Source: Sodalinema lacuna_A
GTDB lineage: Bacteria; Cyanobacteriota; Cyanobacteriia; Cyanobacteriales; Geitlerinemataceae
Direction: 5' to 3'
Assembly (NCBI GenBank): GCA_900149785.2
Contig: FSSI02000016.1
Coordinates: 1-64,000, forward strand
Length of the DNA: 64,000 nucleotides
In this document: one piece after another, positions 48,734 to 56,646 of the stretch
How positions within the stretch are numbered: the stretch's first letter is position 1
Layout of the letters: every line of letters begins with the position of its first letter
Made by a program: the position numbers and the translations under genes
Notes under the pieces: generated by a model
What the model was told of the DNA's origin: nothing
Database searches by the model: none
The model's input: the letters and a program-made list of their open reading frames with translations, nothing else

Positions 48734-49101
48734 ACTACGAAATAGAAGAAGGGAAACGCTTTCTCGATGCCCTCAATGAGGCTGGACTTTCAATTGATTC
48801 AGCACTCTGGATTTACGAGTCAGAACGAGAGTTGTGGCAATTAATGCTCACGTCGCCTCTTTGTAATACTGGAGGAACGCTGAAGGCTTATGAGGCTATC
48901 TTAAAGGTATTTCGCCAAGTAGAACCGGCATTAAAAATTGATTGGACTTCTCTTGTTGCGGTTAGCCCTAAACATGAATTGATTGAAGGGCTGCGTCAGT
49001 TGCAATGTCAATTTAATTTAGATTTTTCAGGAAGACGTATTGTCAATAATATGGTTGATCGAATGCTGATTGAGGATGCTTATGTTTATCAAATCAAATA
49101 G
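48712..49101 (+). CDS. Partner protein of the HEPN gene, unknown family
   Basis: A 129-residue, mostly helical protein (LLNYEIEEGKRFLDALNEAGLSIDSALWIYESERELWQLM...). I do not recognise a nucleotidyltransferase (MNT) motif, the usual HEPN partner, so a different kind of antitoxin or effector is possible. It overlaps the HEPN gene by 22 bp, the strongest hint that they work together. ATG at 48712. Confidence 0.65.
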   Translation: MATATLLNYEIEEGKRFLDALNEAGLSIDSALWIYESERELWQLMLTSPLCNTGGTLKAYEAILKVFRQVEPALKIDWTSLVAVSPKHELIEGLRQLQCQFNLDFSGRRIVNNMVDRMLIEDAYVYQIK

Positions 49102-49216
49102 CCAAAGACAAAACAACATTTACTGGATTGGATGAACACTATATCCTACGGCTCAATAATAACAGTGGACAAACTGCGATCGCAATTCTAGAAAGTCGTT
49201 GAACTGAATCTTAATT

Positions 49217-49561
49217 TCACCCAGAATCACGAGCGATTTTATCTTTTAAAACCAACTTCAGCTCATCCGAAATGGGCAGCCAAGCGATTTCTTTGTAGAG
49301 ATTGGAGCTGGATTCTCCATCTTGTAGGCGTGTCTTATAAATCTCAACCAAAACCGACTCCAAACCATACTTAGCTAATGCGTCTGATGCCAGTCCGATA
49401 ATTCCTAAAAAAACAATTCCGCCAATCATTCCACCCGGTCCTAACATTGCCAAGGCAGCGGTTATGGCAGCGGCTCCAGTCAACCCTGTTGTCGCCATGG
49501 TAATTAGGAGAATTACCGCTGGTAATCCGACACCTGCTAGTTTTCTAATGATTTCATCCAT
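49217..49561 (-). CDS. Small glycine-rich membrane protein of unknown function
   Basis: A 114-residue protein with two to three hydrophobic helices (about 9-27, 28-58) rich in Gly/Ala/Met (TTGLTGAAAITAALAMLGPGGMIGG, then IVFLGIIGLASDALAKYG). A short soluble C-terminus (LVEIYKTRLQDGESSSNLYKEI...) follows. A TAGGAG site precedes the ATG at 49559-49561. Similar pore-like small proteins occur near defence genes in cyanobacteria, but I cannot name a family. It faces away from the HEPN pair. Confidence 0.6.
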   Translation of the reverse strand: MDEIIRKLAGVGLPAVILLITMATTGLTGAAAITAALAMLGPGGMIGGIVFLGIIGLASDALAKYGLESVLVEIYKTRLQDGESSSNLYKEIAWLPISDELKLVLKDKIARDSG

Positions 49562-49760
49562 TAGATTTAACTCCTAGATAACCTTTGTCTAAACTTGCTA
49601 ATTTCTCAGGCGATCGCCAGGGTTCCCGTCCCAGATGACCACCCTAAATAATAGTATAAACGCATCGGCGTTTTTTTGTCCCTGACGACCCCCAGTTTAC
49701 CGTATGTCTTGACCCGTAGGCCTGCTGCTATAATCGGGATAGTGCGCCCCCCGCCTAACA

Positions 49761-50213
49761 ATGATTCAATCAACCTCAGACCTCCAGCAGCTTTACGACG
49801 AAGACTATACCCTGTGGCTCGACGCGACTGTAGCAAAACTGCGATCGCACCATTACAACGACGTCGATTGGGACAATTTAATCGAGGAAATCGAAGACAT
49901 GGGACGGCGGGAACGCCAAAGTCTGGAAAGTAACTTAGTCGTGGTGTTGCTACATCTCCTAAAATGGCAATTTCAACCCGAACAGCGAACAGGGAGTTGG
50001 GAGAGCAGTATTATCGAACACCGTCGACGAATTCATCGGGCTTTAAAGTCATCTCCAAGCTTGAAGAATTATCTGGTTGATGTGGTGGACGAGTGTTATA
50101 AAAGTGCGCGCAAGCAAGCCCGAGCGGAAACACAGTTATCGTTAAACCGGTTTCCCGTCAACTGTCCCTACAATGTTCGAGATCTTTTGAATGATGAGTT
50201 TTTACCGGACTAA
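49761..50213 (+). CDS. DUF29 family protein (intact copy)
   Basis: A 150-residue protein. LQQLYDEDYTLWLDATVAKLRS..NDVDWDNLIEEIEDMGRRERQSLESNLVVVLLHLLKWQF is the DUF29 signature. DUF29 proteins are abundant in cyanobacteria and their function is unknown. HIP1 sits within the gene, unlike the neighbouring AT-rich genes. A degenerate 5' copy lies 2 kb upstream at 47733. The 17-mer at 50221 follows the stop by 7 bp. Confidence 0.88.
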   Translation: MIQSTSDLQQLYDEDYTLWLDATVAKLRSHHYNDVDWDNLIEEIEDMGRRERQSLESNLVVVLLHLLKWQFQPEQRTGSWESSIIEHRRRIHRALKSSPSLKNYLVDVVDECYKSARKQARAETQLSLNRFPVNCPYNVRDLLNDEFLPD

Positions 50214-50220
50214 CCCGAAG

Positions 50221-50237
50221 ATCGTTGCTAAAATCCT
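50221..50237 (+). repeat. 17-bp direct repeat, copy 2
   Basis: ATCGTTGCTAAAATCCT directly after the DUF29 gene, identical to 48262-48278. Confidence 0.85.
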
Positions 50238-50380
50238 AGACGTCTTGTACAACCAGCAAGGAAACCCACCCCAGACCGCCCGATCGCCAAAAAAAATCCG
50301 GCAACCCCTTGACATTCTCAAAACTCGGGGCTAGGATAGTAAAGGTGTTGAGTTCAGAAACTCACCGACACCACGAATAC

Positions 50381-50453
50381 GCCCCCATCGTCTAGAGGCC
50401 TAGGACACCTCCCTTTCACGGAGGCGACGGGGATTCGAATTCCCCTGGGGGTA
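50381..50453 (+). tRNA. trnE: tRNA-Glu (TTC anticodon), second copy
   Basis: Identical in all 73 positions to 30111-30183. The flanks ACGAATAC before and ATTC after are shared too. It lies just past the accessory segment. The accessory genes are on its 5' side, and no repeat of its 3' end is seen further left, so it does not look like an integration site. Confidence 0.97.
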
Positions 50454-50460
50454 TTCCAAC

Positions 50461-50496
50461 CAATGACCGATCGCCAACGCTGGCGGTCGGTCATTG
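50461..50496. terminator. 16-bp stem hairpin after tRNA-Glu
   Basis: CAATGACCGATCGCCA pairs with TGGCGGTCGGTCATTG (one T-G pair) around a 4-nt loop. It starts 8 bp after the tRNA and includes the stop codon of the convergent cyclase gene at 50491-50493. It probably ends the tRNA transcript and perhaps that of the cyclase. Confidence 0.8.
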
Positions 50497-52446
50497 TTCA
50501 TCTAAGACCCCTGGCTCAAGCAAGACCTGATAAATCTTCGCAGGTTTTTGTCGGCCCTTCAACAACACATTGCCGAGCAACTCGATCGCAAACTGTCCCT
50601 GAACATAACGATAGGTCGACTCACTAATCAAAATCCGACAGAGTCCCCCATCCACCGACTTATCAAAACTCTCCAACCGCGACGCCACATTCACACTATC
50701 ACCAATAATCGTGTAATCCTCCCGCTGAGAACTGCCCAAACTGCCCACCACCAGAGACCCCGTCGCAATTCCCACCCGCATCGAAATAATCGGTTGGCCT
50801 TCCTCTTGCCAGCGTAAATTCAACTCCTGGAGTTTATAACCCATATCCAGCGCACAACGCACCGCCGCGATCGCATCTGCCGCAATTTCCGTCTCCTCCT
50901 CCCGTAACAACGGCACCCCAAACACCGCCATCACCGAATCACCAATAAACTTATCAATCGCCCCCTCATGGCGTAACACCACCTCAGCCATTCCCTCCAT
51001 ATACTCATTAAGCCAACGCATCAAAGGTTCAGCATCAATCTGTTCAGCTAACGTACTGAAATTCTTGATATCCGTAAACAAGACCGTCGCCGTCGCCTTG
51101 CGCCCCACCAAGCGCCCCTCCTGTAAAATCTGATGTCGTTGTCGCCAAATCTCCTCCGCCACCGTTGACGTCACATGACGACCAAACAAGTGCATCATCA
51201 ACTGGCGGTCTTCCCGTTCCAAATGAGCCACATAAGCCGTGATCACAATCGCCGACCCCACCAACCCCAAAATCGGCACCACCACAGGAATCCACCATCC
51301 CCCCAAAAACGCCCCATACCCCAAACCCCCTAACACCCCAGCCGTCCCAACCAGAGCCAGTACCGTCCCACGACGGCGACGCAACCCCCAACACAGCATC
51401 GCCCCAGCCGACGTCCAAAGCATAATCCACGCCGCTTCCCACCCAGACGGCCAAACCCGAATCAGAGGGCGATTCTCCAACGCCGCACTAATAATCTGAC
51501 TCGTTAAATTAGCCTGAAACTCAACCCCCGCCATGCGATGGGGTCGATCCAAATCCCCCCCCAACATCATCTGACTATAAGGCGTATAGAAAAAATCATT
51601 AAGACTCGGCGCCAAAGGACCCACCAACACCACGCGATCGCGGATGTCCTCTGCACTCACCCGTCCATCCAAAACATCCGATAGGGAGACCATCTCAAAG
51701 AACCCCGGCCCACCCCGAAAATTGAGCAAAATCTGATACCCTCCCGCATCAGCCCGAACATAGCCCCCATCATTGGCCTCAAACGGATAAAACACCTGCT
51801 GTCCCAATTTCAGATACTCAGGATGAGTTTGGGCCTCTGGATCAAACTCCCGTTCCTGTTGCAAATACAGCCAAGCCAGAACAAACCCCAAACTCGGATA
51901 AGACTGGCCCGTCTCATCCGTTAAAAACAATAACGCCCGTCGCAGTCGTCCATCACCATCAACCGGCACATCATTCACCCCCACCTGGCCCTTCTCAGCT
52001 AAAACCGGCGGTGGACCAATCACTCCACCCACCTGATCCGGGACCTGCTTCTCGATGCCAATAATCTTATCCGATCGCTCAAAAACATCTAATAGGCGAT
52101 CGTGTCCGGGTTCAACAGGGATATTGCGGTAAAAATCTAAACCAATCGCCCGAGGGTTCGCCTCTTCAATCGTTTCCAAAAGCGTCGCTAACGTCTCATC
52201 CTTAATCGGCGAACCCCAGCGTTCAATATCGGGTTCCGTCAAACCAACAATCAAAATGCGGTCATCATGGGAACTCTCAGGACGCAACAGGAACAAATAA
52301 TCATAAGCCACCCATTCCAACGGCTGCCACAGGCCCAAGGCCCGGAAAAGCAGTAGAATAACCGCAACCCCCGGCCCGGCCATGAGAACTCCTTGCCACT
52401 CAGACCAATGTTGCCGTATTTGCTTCCGGAGATTGAGCCAGACCAT
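50491..52446 (-). CDS. CHASE2-sensor adenylate cyclase
   Basis: About 651 residues. An N-terminal membrane helix is followed by a large periplasmic CHASE2 domain (DRILIVGLTEPDIERWG, ..AIGLDFYRNIPV, VVLVGPLAPSLNDFFYTPY). Three membrane helices (about 340-410) lead to a class III cyclase domain: metal Asp in TVLFTDIKNFSTL and IGDSVMAVFG, Lys in DKFIGD, Asp in REDYTIIGDSVNVASRLES. The Lys/Asp pair favours ATP over GTP, so it probably makes cAMP in response to an outside signal. The ATG at 52444-52446 is used; a TTG at 52473 is possible. Confidence 0.9.
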   Translation of the reverse strand: MVWLNLRKQIRQHWSEWQGVLMAGPGVAVILLLFRALGLWQPLEWVAYDYLFLLRPESSHDDRILIVGLTEPDIERWGSPIKDETLATLLETIEEANPRAIGLDFYRNIPVEPGHDRLLDVFERSDKIIGIEKQVPDQVGGVIGPPPVLAEKGQVGVNDVPVDGDGRLRRALLFLTDETGQSYPSLGFVLAWLYLQQEREFDPEAQTHPEYLKLGQQVFYPFEANDGGYVRADAGGYQILLNFRGGPGFFEMVSLSDVLDGRVSAEDIRDRVVLVGPLAPSLNDFFYTPYSQMMLGGDLDRPHRMAGVEFQANLTSQIISAALENRPLIRVWPSGWEAAWIMLWTSAGAMLCWGLRRRRGTVLALVGTAGVLGGLGYGAFLGGWWIPVVVPILGLVGSAIVITAYVAHLEREDRQLMMHLFGRHVTSTVAEEIWRQRHQILQEGRLVGRKATATVLFTDIKNFSTLAEQIDAEPLMRWLNEYMEGMAEVVLRHEGAIDKFIGDSVMAVFGVPLLREEETEIAADAIAAVRCALDMGYKLQELNLRWQEEGQPIISMRVGIATGSLVVGSLGSSQREDYTIIGDSVNVASRLESFDKSVDGGLCRILISESTYRYVQGQFAIELLGNVLLKGRQKPAKIYQVLLEPGVLDEQ

Positions 52447-52608
52447 CCAGGATTTCTTGAAACGCCCCCCCAATTTTATCGCGTTCAGGCGGTTAAAATG
52501 GATTGGCTAGAATCTCAGCCAACGCATCTAAATGTCTAGCCTGATCCGGCCTCATCGCCGGAACCTGGCCCCAACCCTTGAGAGTTTGAGAACGCAGGAG
52601 TAGAACGG

Positions 52609-53391
52609 GTGAATATCCTAGAACTGTTTGATAAAGGCGGTATCGCAATGATTCCGCTATTGGTGTTGTCTGTTTTGTCCATCGCCACTATTTTTGAACG
52701 CCTCTGGTTTTGGGCTCGTGTCCTTCCCAAAGAGCGAGAACTGGTCAATCGCGTCTTGGAAACAGCACAACAGGATTGGGATTTAGCCGCAGAAATTGCC
52801 CGTCAGGGGCGATCGAGTCCGATCGCCCGCTTCCTCTATGCACCACTGCAACTTCAAGAACCCGAACCCGAACTCTTCCAACTCGCCCTAGAAGCCTCCG
52901 CTGACGAAGAACTCGCCAATATGCGACGGGGGGATAAAATCTTAGAAGGGGTCATTGCGATCGCTCCCCTACTCGGCCTACTCGGGACGGTCTTAGGCTT
53001 GATCGAATCCCTCGGTTCGATTAGCATCGGTGATCTCGGAACGACCGCCACGGAAGGCGTCACCCAGGGGATTGGTGAATCCCTCATTAGCACCGCCACC
53101 GGGTTAATTGTCGCCATTATCAGCCTCAGCTTCTATCGGCTGTTTCAAGGATTTGTTGTCAACCAATCCAAAGTCTTTCGCAAAAGTGGTAACGCCCTAG
53201 AACTCTGTTATCGCCAATTTTGGGCTCAACATCAACGTCAGTCTCAAGATCACCCTAATCTGTCTAAACCCCCTAAAACGTCATCAACCCATCGGTCTGA
53301 TCCTAACCCTGACCAAGAGCCGGAGAAAGACCCCAATACAAATCCAGACGAGAATCCAGACGAGAATCCAGACAATAACAAAGACAGCTAA
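52609..53391 (+). CDS. exbB: ExbB/TolQ-type proton channel protein
   Basis: A 260-residue MotA/TolQ/ExbB family protein with an N-terminal helix (about 12-33) and two more at about 122-140 and 160-185. The conserved AIAPLLGLLGTVLGLIESL and ESLISTATGLIVAIISL are clear. With ExbD it uses the proton gradient to power TonB- or Tol-type transport at the outer membrane. The start is GTG at 52609 with an AGGAG site 9 nt before it. The C-terminal 50 residues are a repetitive Pro/Asn/Asp/Glu tail (DENPDENPDNN). ExbD follows after 153 bp. Confidence 0.9.
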   Translation: MNILELFDKGGIAMIPLLVLSVLSIATIFERLWFWARVLPKERELVNRVLETAQQDWDLAAEIARQGRSSPIARFLYAPLQLQEPEPELFQLALEASADEELANMRRGDKILEGVIAIAPLLGLLGTVLGLIESLGSISIGDLGTTATEGVTQGIGESLISTATGLIVAIISLSFYRLFQGFVVNQSKVFRKSGNALELCYRQFWAQHQRQSQDHPNLSKPPKTSSTHRSDPNPDQEPEKDPNTNPDENPDENPDNNKDS

Positions 53392-53544
53392 AACTAACCC
53401 ACACACCCCAACCTCAACTTAAAAACAATTCACGTCATCGGTACGTTGGTTATTGTTGAGTGTTCATTGTTGAGTATAAATTGGTGTTCCCAGGCTATTT
53501 TGACTAGGCTAGTTTGACTCGGCCATTTCGACCCAACTATTTCG

Positions 53545-54219
53545 ATGAAAATTAAACCAACCGAGATCCTTCAGGACAACGCCCATATTGAGATTCTGCC
53601 GCTGATGGATGTCATCTTTTGTATTTTGACATTTTTCATTCTTGGGGCAGTAGGATTGAGCCGTCAGCAGGCGATCGAGCAAAGTTTACCCCAAGCCTCC
53701 ACCGGCGAACAGCAGATGCGGGAAATGTTCCGAGTCAGCATCGATCCGATTGGTCGCATCTACGTCGATCGCGACCCCGTCACCATGGACGAACTCCCCG
53801 AACGGCTCCTGGCCTATCAAACCGAAAACCCTGACGGACTGGTGGTCGTATTCGGCCATCCCATGGCTCAATATGACAATGTGTTACAAGTGCTTGACCT
53901 GTTACGGTCTATTGGCGGCGATCGCGTCTCCCTCGGCGTCAATCCCAGTCAAGAAAATCCCCTGGAGCGTAACCAACAACAAAACCCCTTCGGCGACTTC
54001 CCCATCACCCCCGAATCAGAACCATCCCAACCAGAACAGTCACCGGGGGGAAACCTGCCAGGCTTAGAACCTGAGTTAGAGTTTGATCGCCCGCCTTTAA
54101 ACAGCCCAGACGCAACCCCAGAAGACACAACTCCAGAAGACACAACTCCAGAAGACGCAACTCCAGAAGACACAACTCCAGAAAACACAACCGGGGACAA
54201 TAATCCTGACCTCAATTAA
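53545..54219 (+). CDS. exbD: ExbD/TolR-type protein with repetitive tail
   Basis: A 224-residue partner of ExbB. A single membrane helix at about 18-38 has the conserved Asp in PLMDVIFCILTFFILGAV, and the periplasmic domain has RVSIDPIGRIYVDRDPV. From residue 189 the tail is five copies of the pentapeptide D(A/T)TPE, encoded by an in-frame 15-bp tandem repeat at 54109-54183, and then a short end. Such tails are variable and not needed for channel function as far as is known. ATG at 53545. Confidence 0.88.
   Translation: MKIKPTEILQDNAHIEILPLMDVIFCILTFFILGAVGLSRQQAIEQSLPQASTGEQQMREMFRVSIDPIGRIYVDRDPVTMDELPERLLAYQTENPDGLVVVFGHPMAQYDNVLQVLDLLRSIGGDRVSLGVNPSQENPLERNQQQNPFGDFPITPESEPSQPEQSPGGNLPGLEPELEFDRPPLNSPDATPEDTTPEDTTPEDATPEDTTPENTTGDNNPDLN
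54109..54183 (+). repeat. 15-bp in-frame tandem repeat in exbD
   Basis: Five units of GAC(A/G)CAAC(T/C)CCAGAA. Two adjacent units are identical, and the sixth (from 54184) is partial. It lies at the 3' end of exbD and keeps frame. Confidence 0.92.
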
Positions 54220-54224
54220 CGCCT

Positions 54225-55178
54225 CTAATCCAGTTCAGCCGCATGTTGACGATACCAGGCGATCGTTTGTTGTAGCCCCTCCCGGAACCCCGTTTGAGCC
54301 ACAAAACCAAAACGCTCCTTAGCCCGCTGAGTATCCAAACAGCGGCGGGGTTGGCCATTAGGCTTATCCGTTTCCCAAACAATCTCTCCTTGAAACTCCA
54401 TCAACTCACAAATCGTTTCCACCAAATCACGGATCGAAATCTCTTCATGGGTTCCCAAATTCACCGGATCAGGATCATCATAATCCTGAGTCGCCATGAC
54501 AATCCCGCGAGCGGCATCCGTTGAATAGAGGAACTCCCGCGTCGGCGAACCATCTCCCCAAACCGGAAGTTGAGTCTGGCCTTGTTCTTGAGCCTCATGA
54601 ACCTTGCGAATCAGGGCCGGAATCACATGAGAACTACTGGGATTGAAATTATCCTCCGGGCCATAGAGATTCACCGGCAGTAGATACACCCCATTAAACC
54701 CATATTGTTGACGATAGGCTTGCAGTTGCACCAACAGGGCTTTCTTGGCAATTCCATAGGGGGCGTTGGTTTCTTCAGGATAGCCATCCCAGAGATCATC
54801 TTCTCGGAAAGGAACCGGCGTAAATTTCGGATAGGCACAAATCGTCCCCACACAGACAAACTTCTCAACTCCAGCTTCATAGGCACTGTGAATCAGTTGC
54901 GTTCCCATCATCAAGTTGTCGTAGAACAACTCAGCCGGTTTTTCCCGATTCAGGCCAATACCGCCCACATGAGCCGCCAAGTGGATGATGATATCCTGAC
55001 CTTTGACCACCTCCTGACAATGGTCTAGTTGTCGTAAGTCGCGATCGCGCGATCGCGGCACCGAGATATTCCCCTCACTGGCCCCAGCTGCCACCAACTG
55101 AGCAATCACCTGGCGACCGAGGAATCCCGCCCCACCCGTCACCACAATCTGCTTGTCTGCCAACGATAAACCCGCCAT
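54225..55178 (-). CDS. fcl: GDP-L-fucose synthase
   Basis: A 317-residue extended short-chain dehydrogenase. The NAD(P) loop VVTGGAGFLGRQVI, the catalytic Tyr-Lys in APYGIAKKALLVQ, the Ser-Val-Cys region CVGTICAYPKF and SPTREFLYSTDAARGI are typical of WcaG/GMER. It converts GDP-4-keto-6-deoxymannose to GDP-L-fucose. Start ATG at 55176-55178, preceded by GGAAGAGG. It is downstream of gmd on the same strand, so the pair makes GDP-fucose. A tandem repeat separates them. Confidence 0.93.
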   Translation of the reverse strand: MAGLSLADKQIVVTGGAGFLGRQVIAQLVAAGASEGNISVPRSRDRDLRQLDHCQEVVKGQDIIIHLAAHVGGIGLNREKPAELFYDNLMMGTQLIHSAYEAGVEKFVCVGTICAYPKFTPVPFREDDLWDGYPEETNAPYGIAKKALLVQLQAYRQQYGFNGVYLLPVNLYGPEDNFNPSSSHVIPALIRKVHEAQEQGQTQLPVWGDGSPTREFLYSTDAARGIVMATQDYDDPDPVNLGTHEEISIRDLVETICELMEFQGEIVWETDKPNGQPRRCLDTQRAKERFGFVAQTGFREGLQQTIAWYRQHAAELD

Positions 55179-55211
55179 AACCTCTTCCTTTTAGACTCTC
55201 AATACCATCGT

Positions 55212-55252
55212 CAAATGCCATCTTCAAAATGCCATCTTCAAAATGCCATTTT
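55212..55252. repeat. 13-14-bp tandem repeat CAAAATGCCATCTT
   Basis: Three units: 55212-55224 (13 bp), 55225-55238 and 55239-55252 (one C to T change). It lies in the 112-bp gap between fcl and gmd. Confidence 0.9.
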
Positions 55253-55290
55253 CCCAGGGCAGGCACAACACCCGCCCCACCTCATCTCGT

Positions 55291-56367
55291 TTAATCTACC
55301 GTATTCGTCGAATCGTGACGAACAAAGGCGCGATCGCTCGGACTCTCACCATTGGCTTGCTTCGAGGGCAATCCTAGCGCCGCTAAATCCGCCTCCACCA
55401 TCAACGCCACCAGCTCACCAAAATTCACCGAAGGCGTCCAGCCCAGCTTATCTCGGGCCTTAGACGAATCCCCAATCAATAAATCCACCTCCGCCGGACG
55501 CAAATAGCGCTGGTCAAACTCCACATACTCATGCCAATCGAGGCCCACATAGCCAAAGGCTAAATCCAGAAACTCCCGAATCGAATGGGTTTCATTCGTC
55601 GCAATCACATAATCATCCGGCGACTCTTGCTGAAGCATCAACCACATCGCTCGTACATAGTCCTTGGCATAGCCCCAATCCCGTTTCGAGTCCAAATTAC
55701 CCAAAAACAGCTTTTTCTGCATTCCGCCTACAATCCGGGCCACCGCGCGAGTAATCTTACGGGTGACAAACGTCTCACCCCGTCGTGGCGACTCATGATT
55801 AAAGAGAATGCCATTACAGGCAAACAAATCATAAGACTCACGATAGTTCACCGTTTGCCAATGGGCATAGACTTTGGCACAAGAATAGGGACTGCGAGGA
55901 TAGAACGGAGTCCCTTCCTTCTGGGGAACTTCCTGCACTTTCCCGAACATTTCTGACGACCCCGCCTGATAAAAACGCACCTCGTTGCTCGTGCGTTGTT
56001 GATAGTCTCGGATCGCTTCGAGGAGTCGTAGCGTTCCCATCGCCACCGTATCGACCGTATATTCAGGAGAGTCAAAACTCACCCGGACATGGGACTGAGC
56101 GCCCAGGTTATAAATTTCATGGGGGCGAACTTCCTCAAGAATCCGCCGTAAGGTCGTCCCATCGGTGAGATCCCCATAATGGAGAAACAGCCGCGCTCCT
56201 TCACTGTGAGGGTCAACATACACATGATCAATACGATCGGTGTTGAACGTCGAGGTTCGACGAATAATCCCGTGAACTTCGTAGCCTTTCTCTAACAGCA
56301 GTTCAGTGAGATAGGACCCGTCTTGCCCAGTAATTCCGGTAATTAATGCTCGTTTCAATTCGGTCAC
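55291..56367 (-). CDS. gmd: GDP-mannose 4,6-dehydratase
   Basis: A 358-residue extended SDR enzyme making GDP-4-keto-6-deoxymannose. Signature text includes ALITGITGQDGSYLTELLLEKGYEVHG, RRTSTFNTDRI, AGSSEMFGKVQEVPQ, the catalytic Tyr-Lys in SPYSCAKVYAHW and NHESPRRGETFVTRKI. The start codon is GTG at 56365-56367. It is followed by fcl on the same strand. The product feeds L-fucose, D-rhamnose or related sugars of exopolysaccharide. Confidence 0.95.
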   Translation of the reverse strand: MTELKRALITGITGQDGSYLTELLLEKGYEVHGIIRRTSTFNTDRIDHVYVDPHSEGARLFLHYGDLTDGTTLRRILEEVRPHEIYNLGAQSHVRVSFDSPEYTVDTVAMGTLRLLEAIRDYQQRTSNEVRFYQAGSSEMFGKVQEVPQKEGTPFYPRSPYSCAKVYAHWQTVNYRESYDLFACNGILFNHESPRRGETFVTRKITRAVARIVGGMQKKLFLGNLDSKRDWGYAKDYVRAMWLMLQQESPDDYVIATNETHSIREFLDLAFGYVGLDWHEYVEFDQRYLRPAEVDLLIGDSSKARDKLGWTPSVNFGELVALMVEADLAALGLPSKQANGESPSDRAFVRHDSTNTVD

Positions 56368-56646
56368 AATTGTGTAATCCTCAAGTCTGTATCGTTGGGA
56401 GACTCCCTCGTCCGTTGTAGCCTATCTTGCCTGAGTCTGCCCTGGGTTGGGCGGACGGTTTGGCGGACGGTTTGGCTGACTCCTCTAGGTTGGGGCCTAC
56501 CGAAGACCCAACAGCTTAGAGTCAGGGGGTCAGCGCCATTACGAGACCCCATCCCGAGGGAGTGGGGGTTGGGTTCACCGTAGTCAATCCCAACTGAGGG
56601 GGTCTCGGTTGAGCGATCGCCCCGAGTCCCGAGGCGAGTCGCCATT
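56368..56646. other. 279-bp gap upstream of gmd with 12-bp tandem duplication
   Basis: GGCGGACGGTTT is repeated at 56450-56461 and 56462-56473. No gene is seen. The gmd promoter is probably here, but no clear boxes were found. Confidence 0.6.

Noticed and set aside
30111..50453. Island bounded by tRNA-Glu att sites
   Set aside because: Accessory genes lie on the 5' side of the second tRNA, no integrase is present, and the region between the copies is mostly housekeeping genes.
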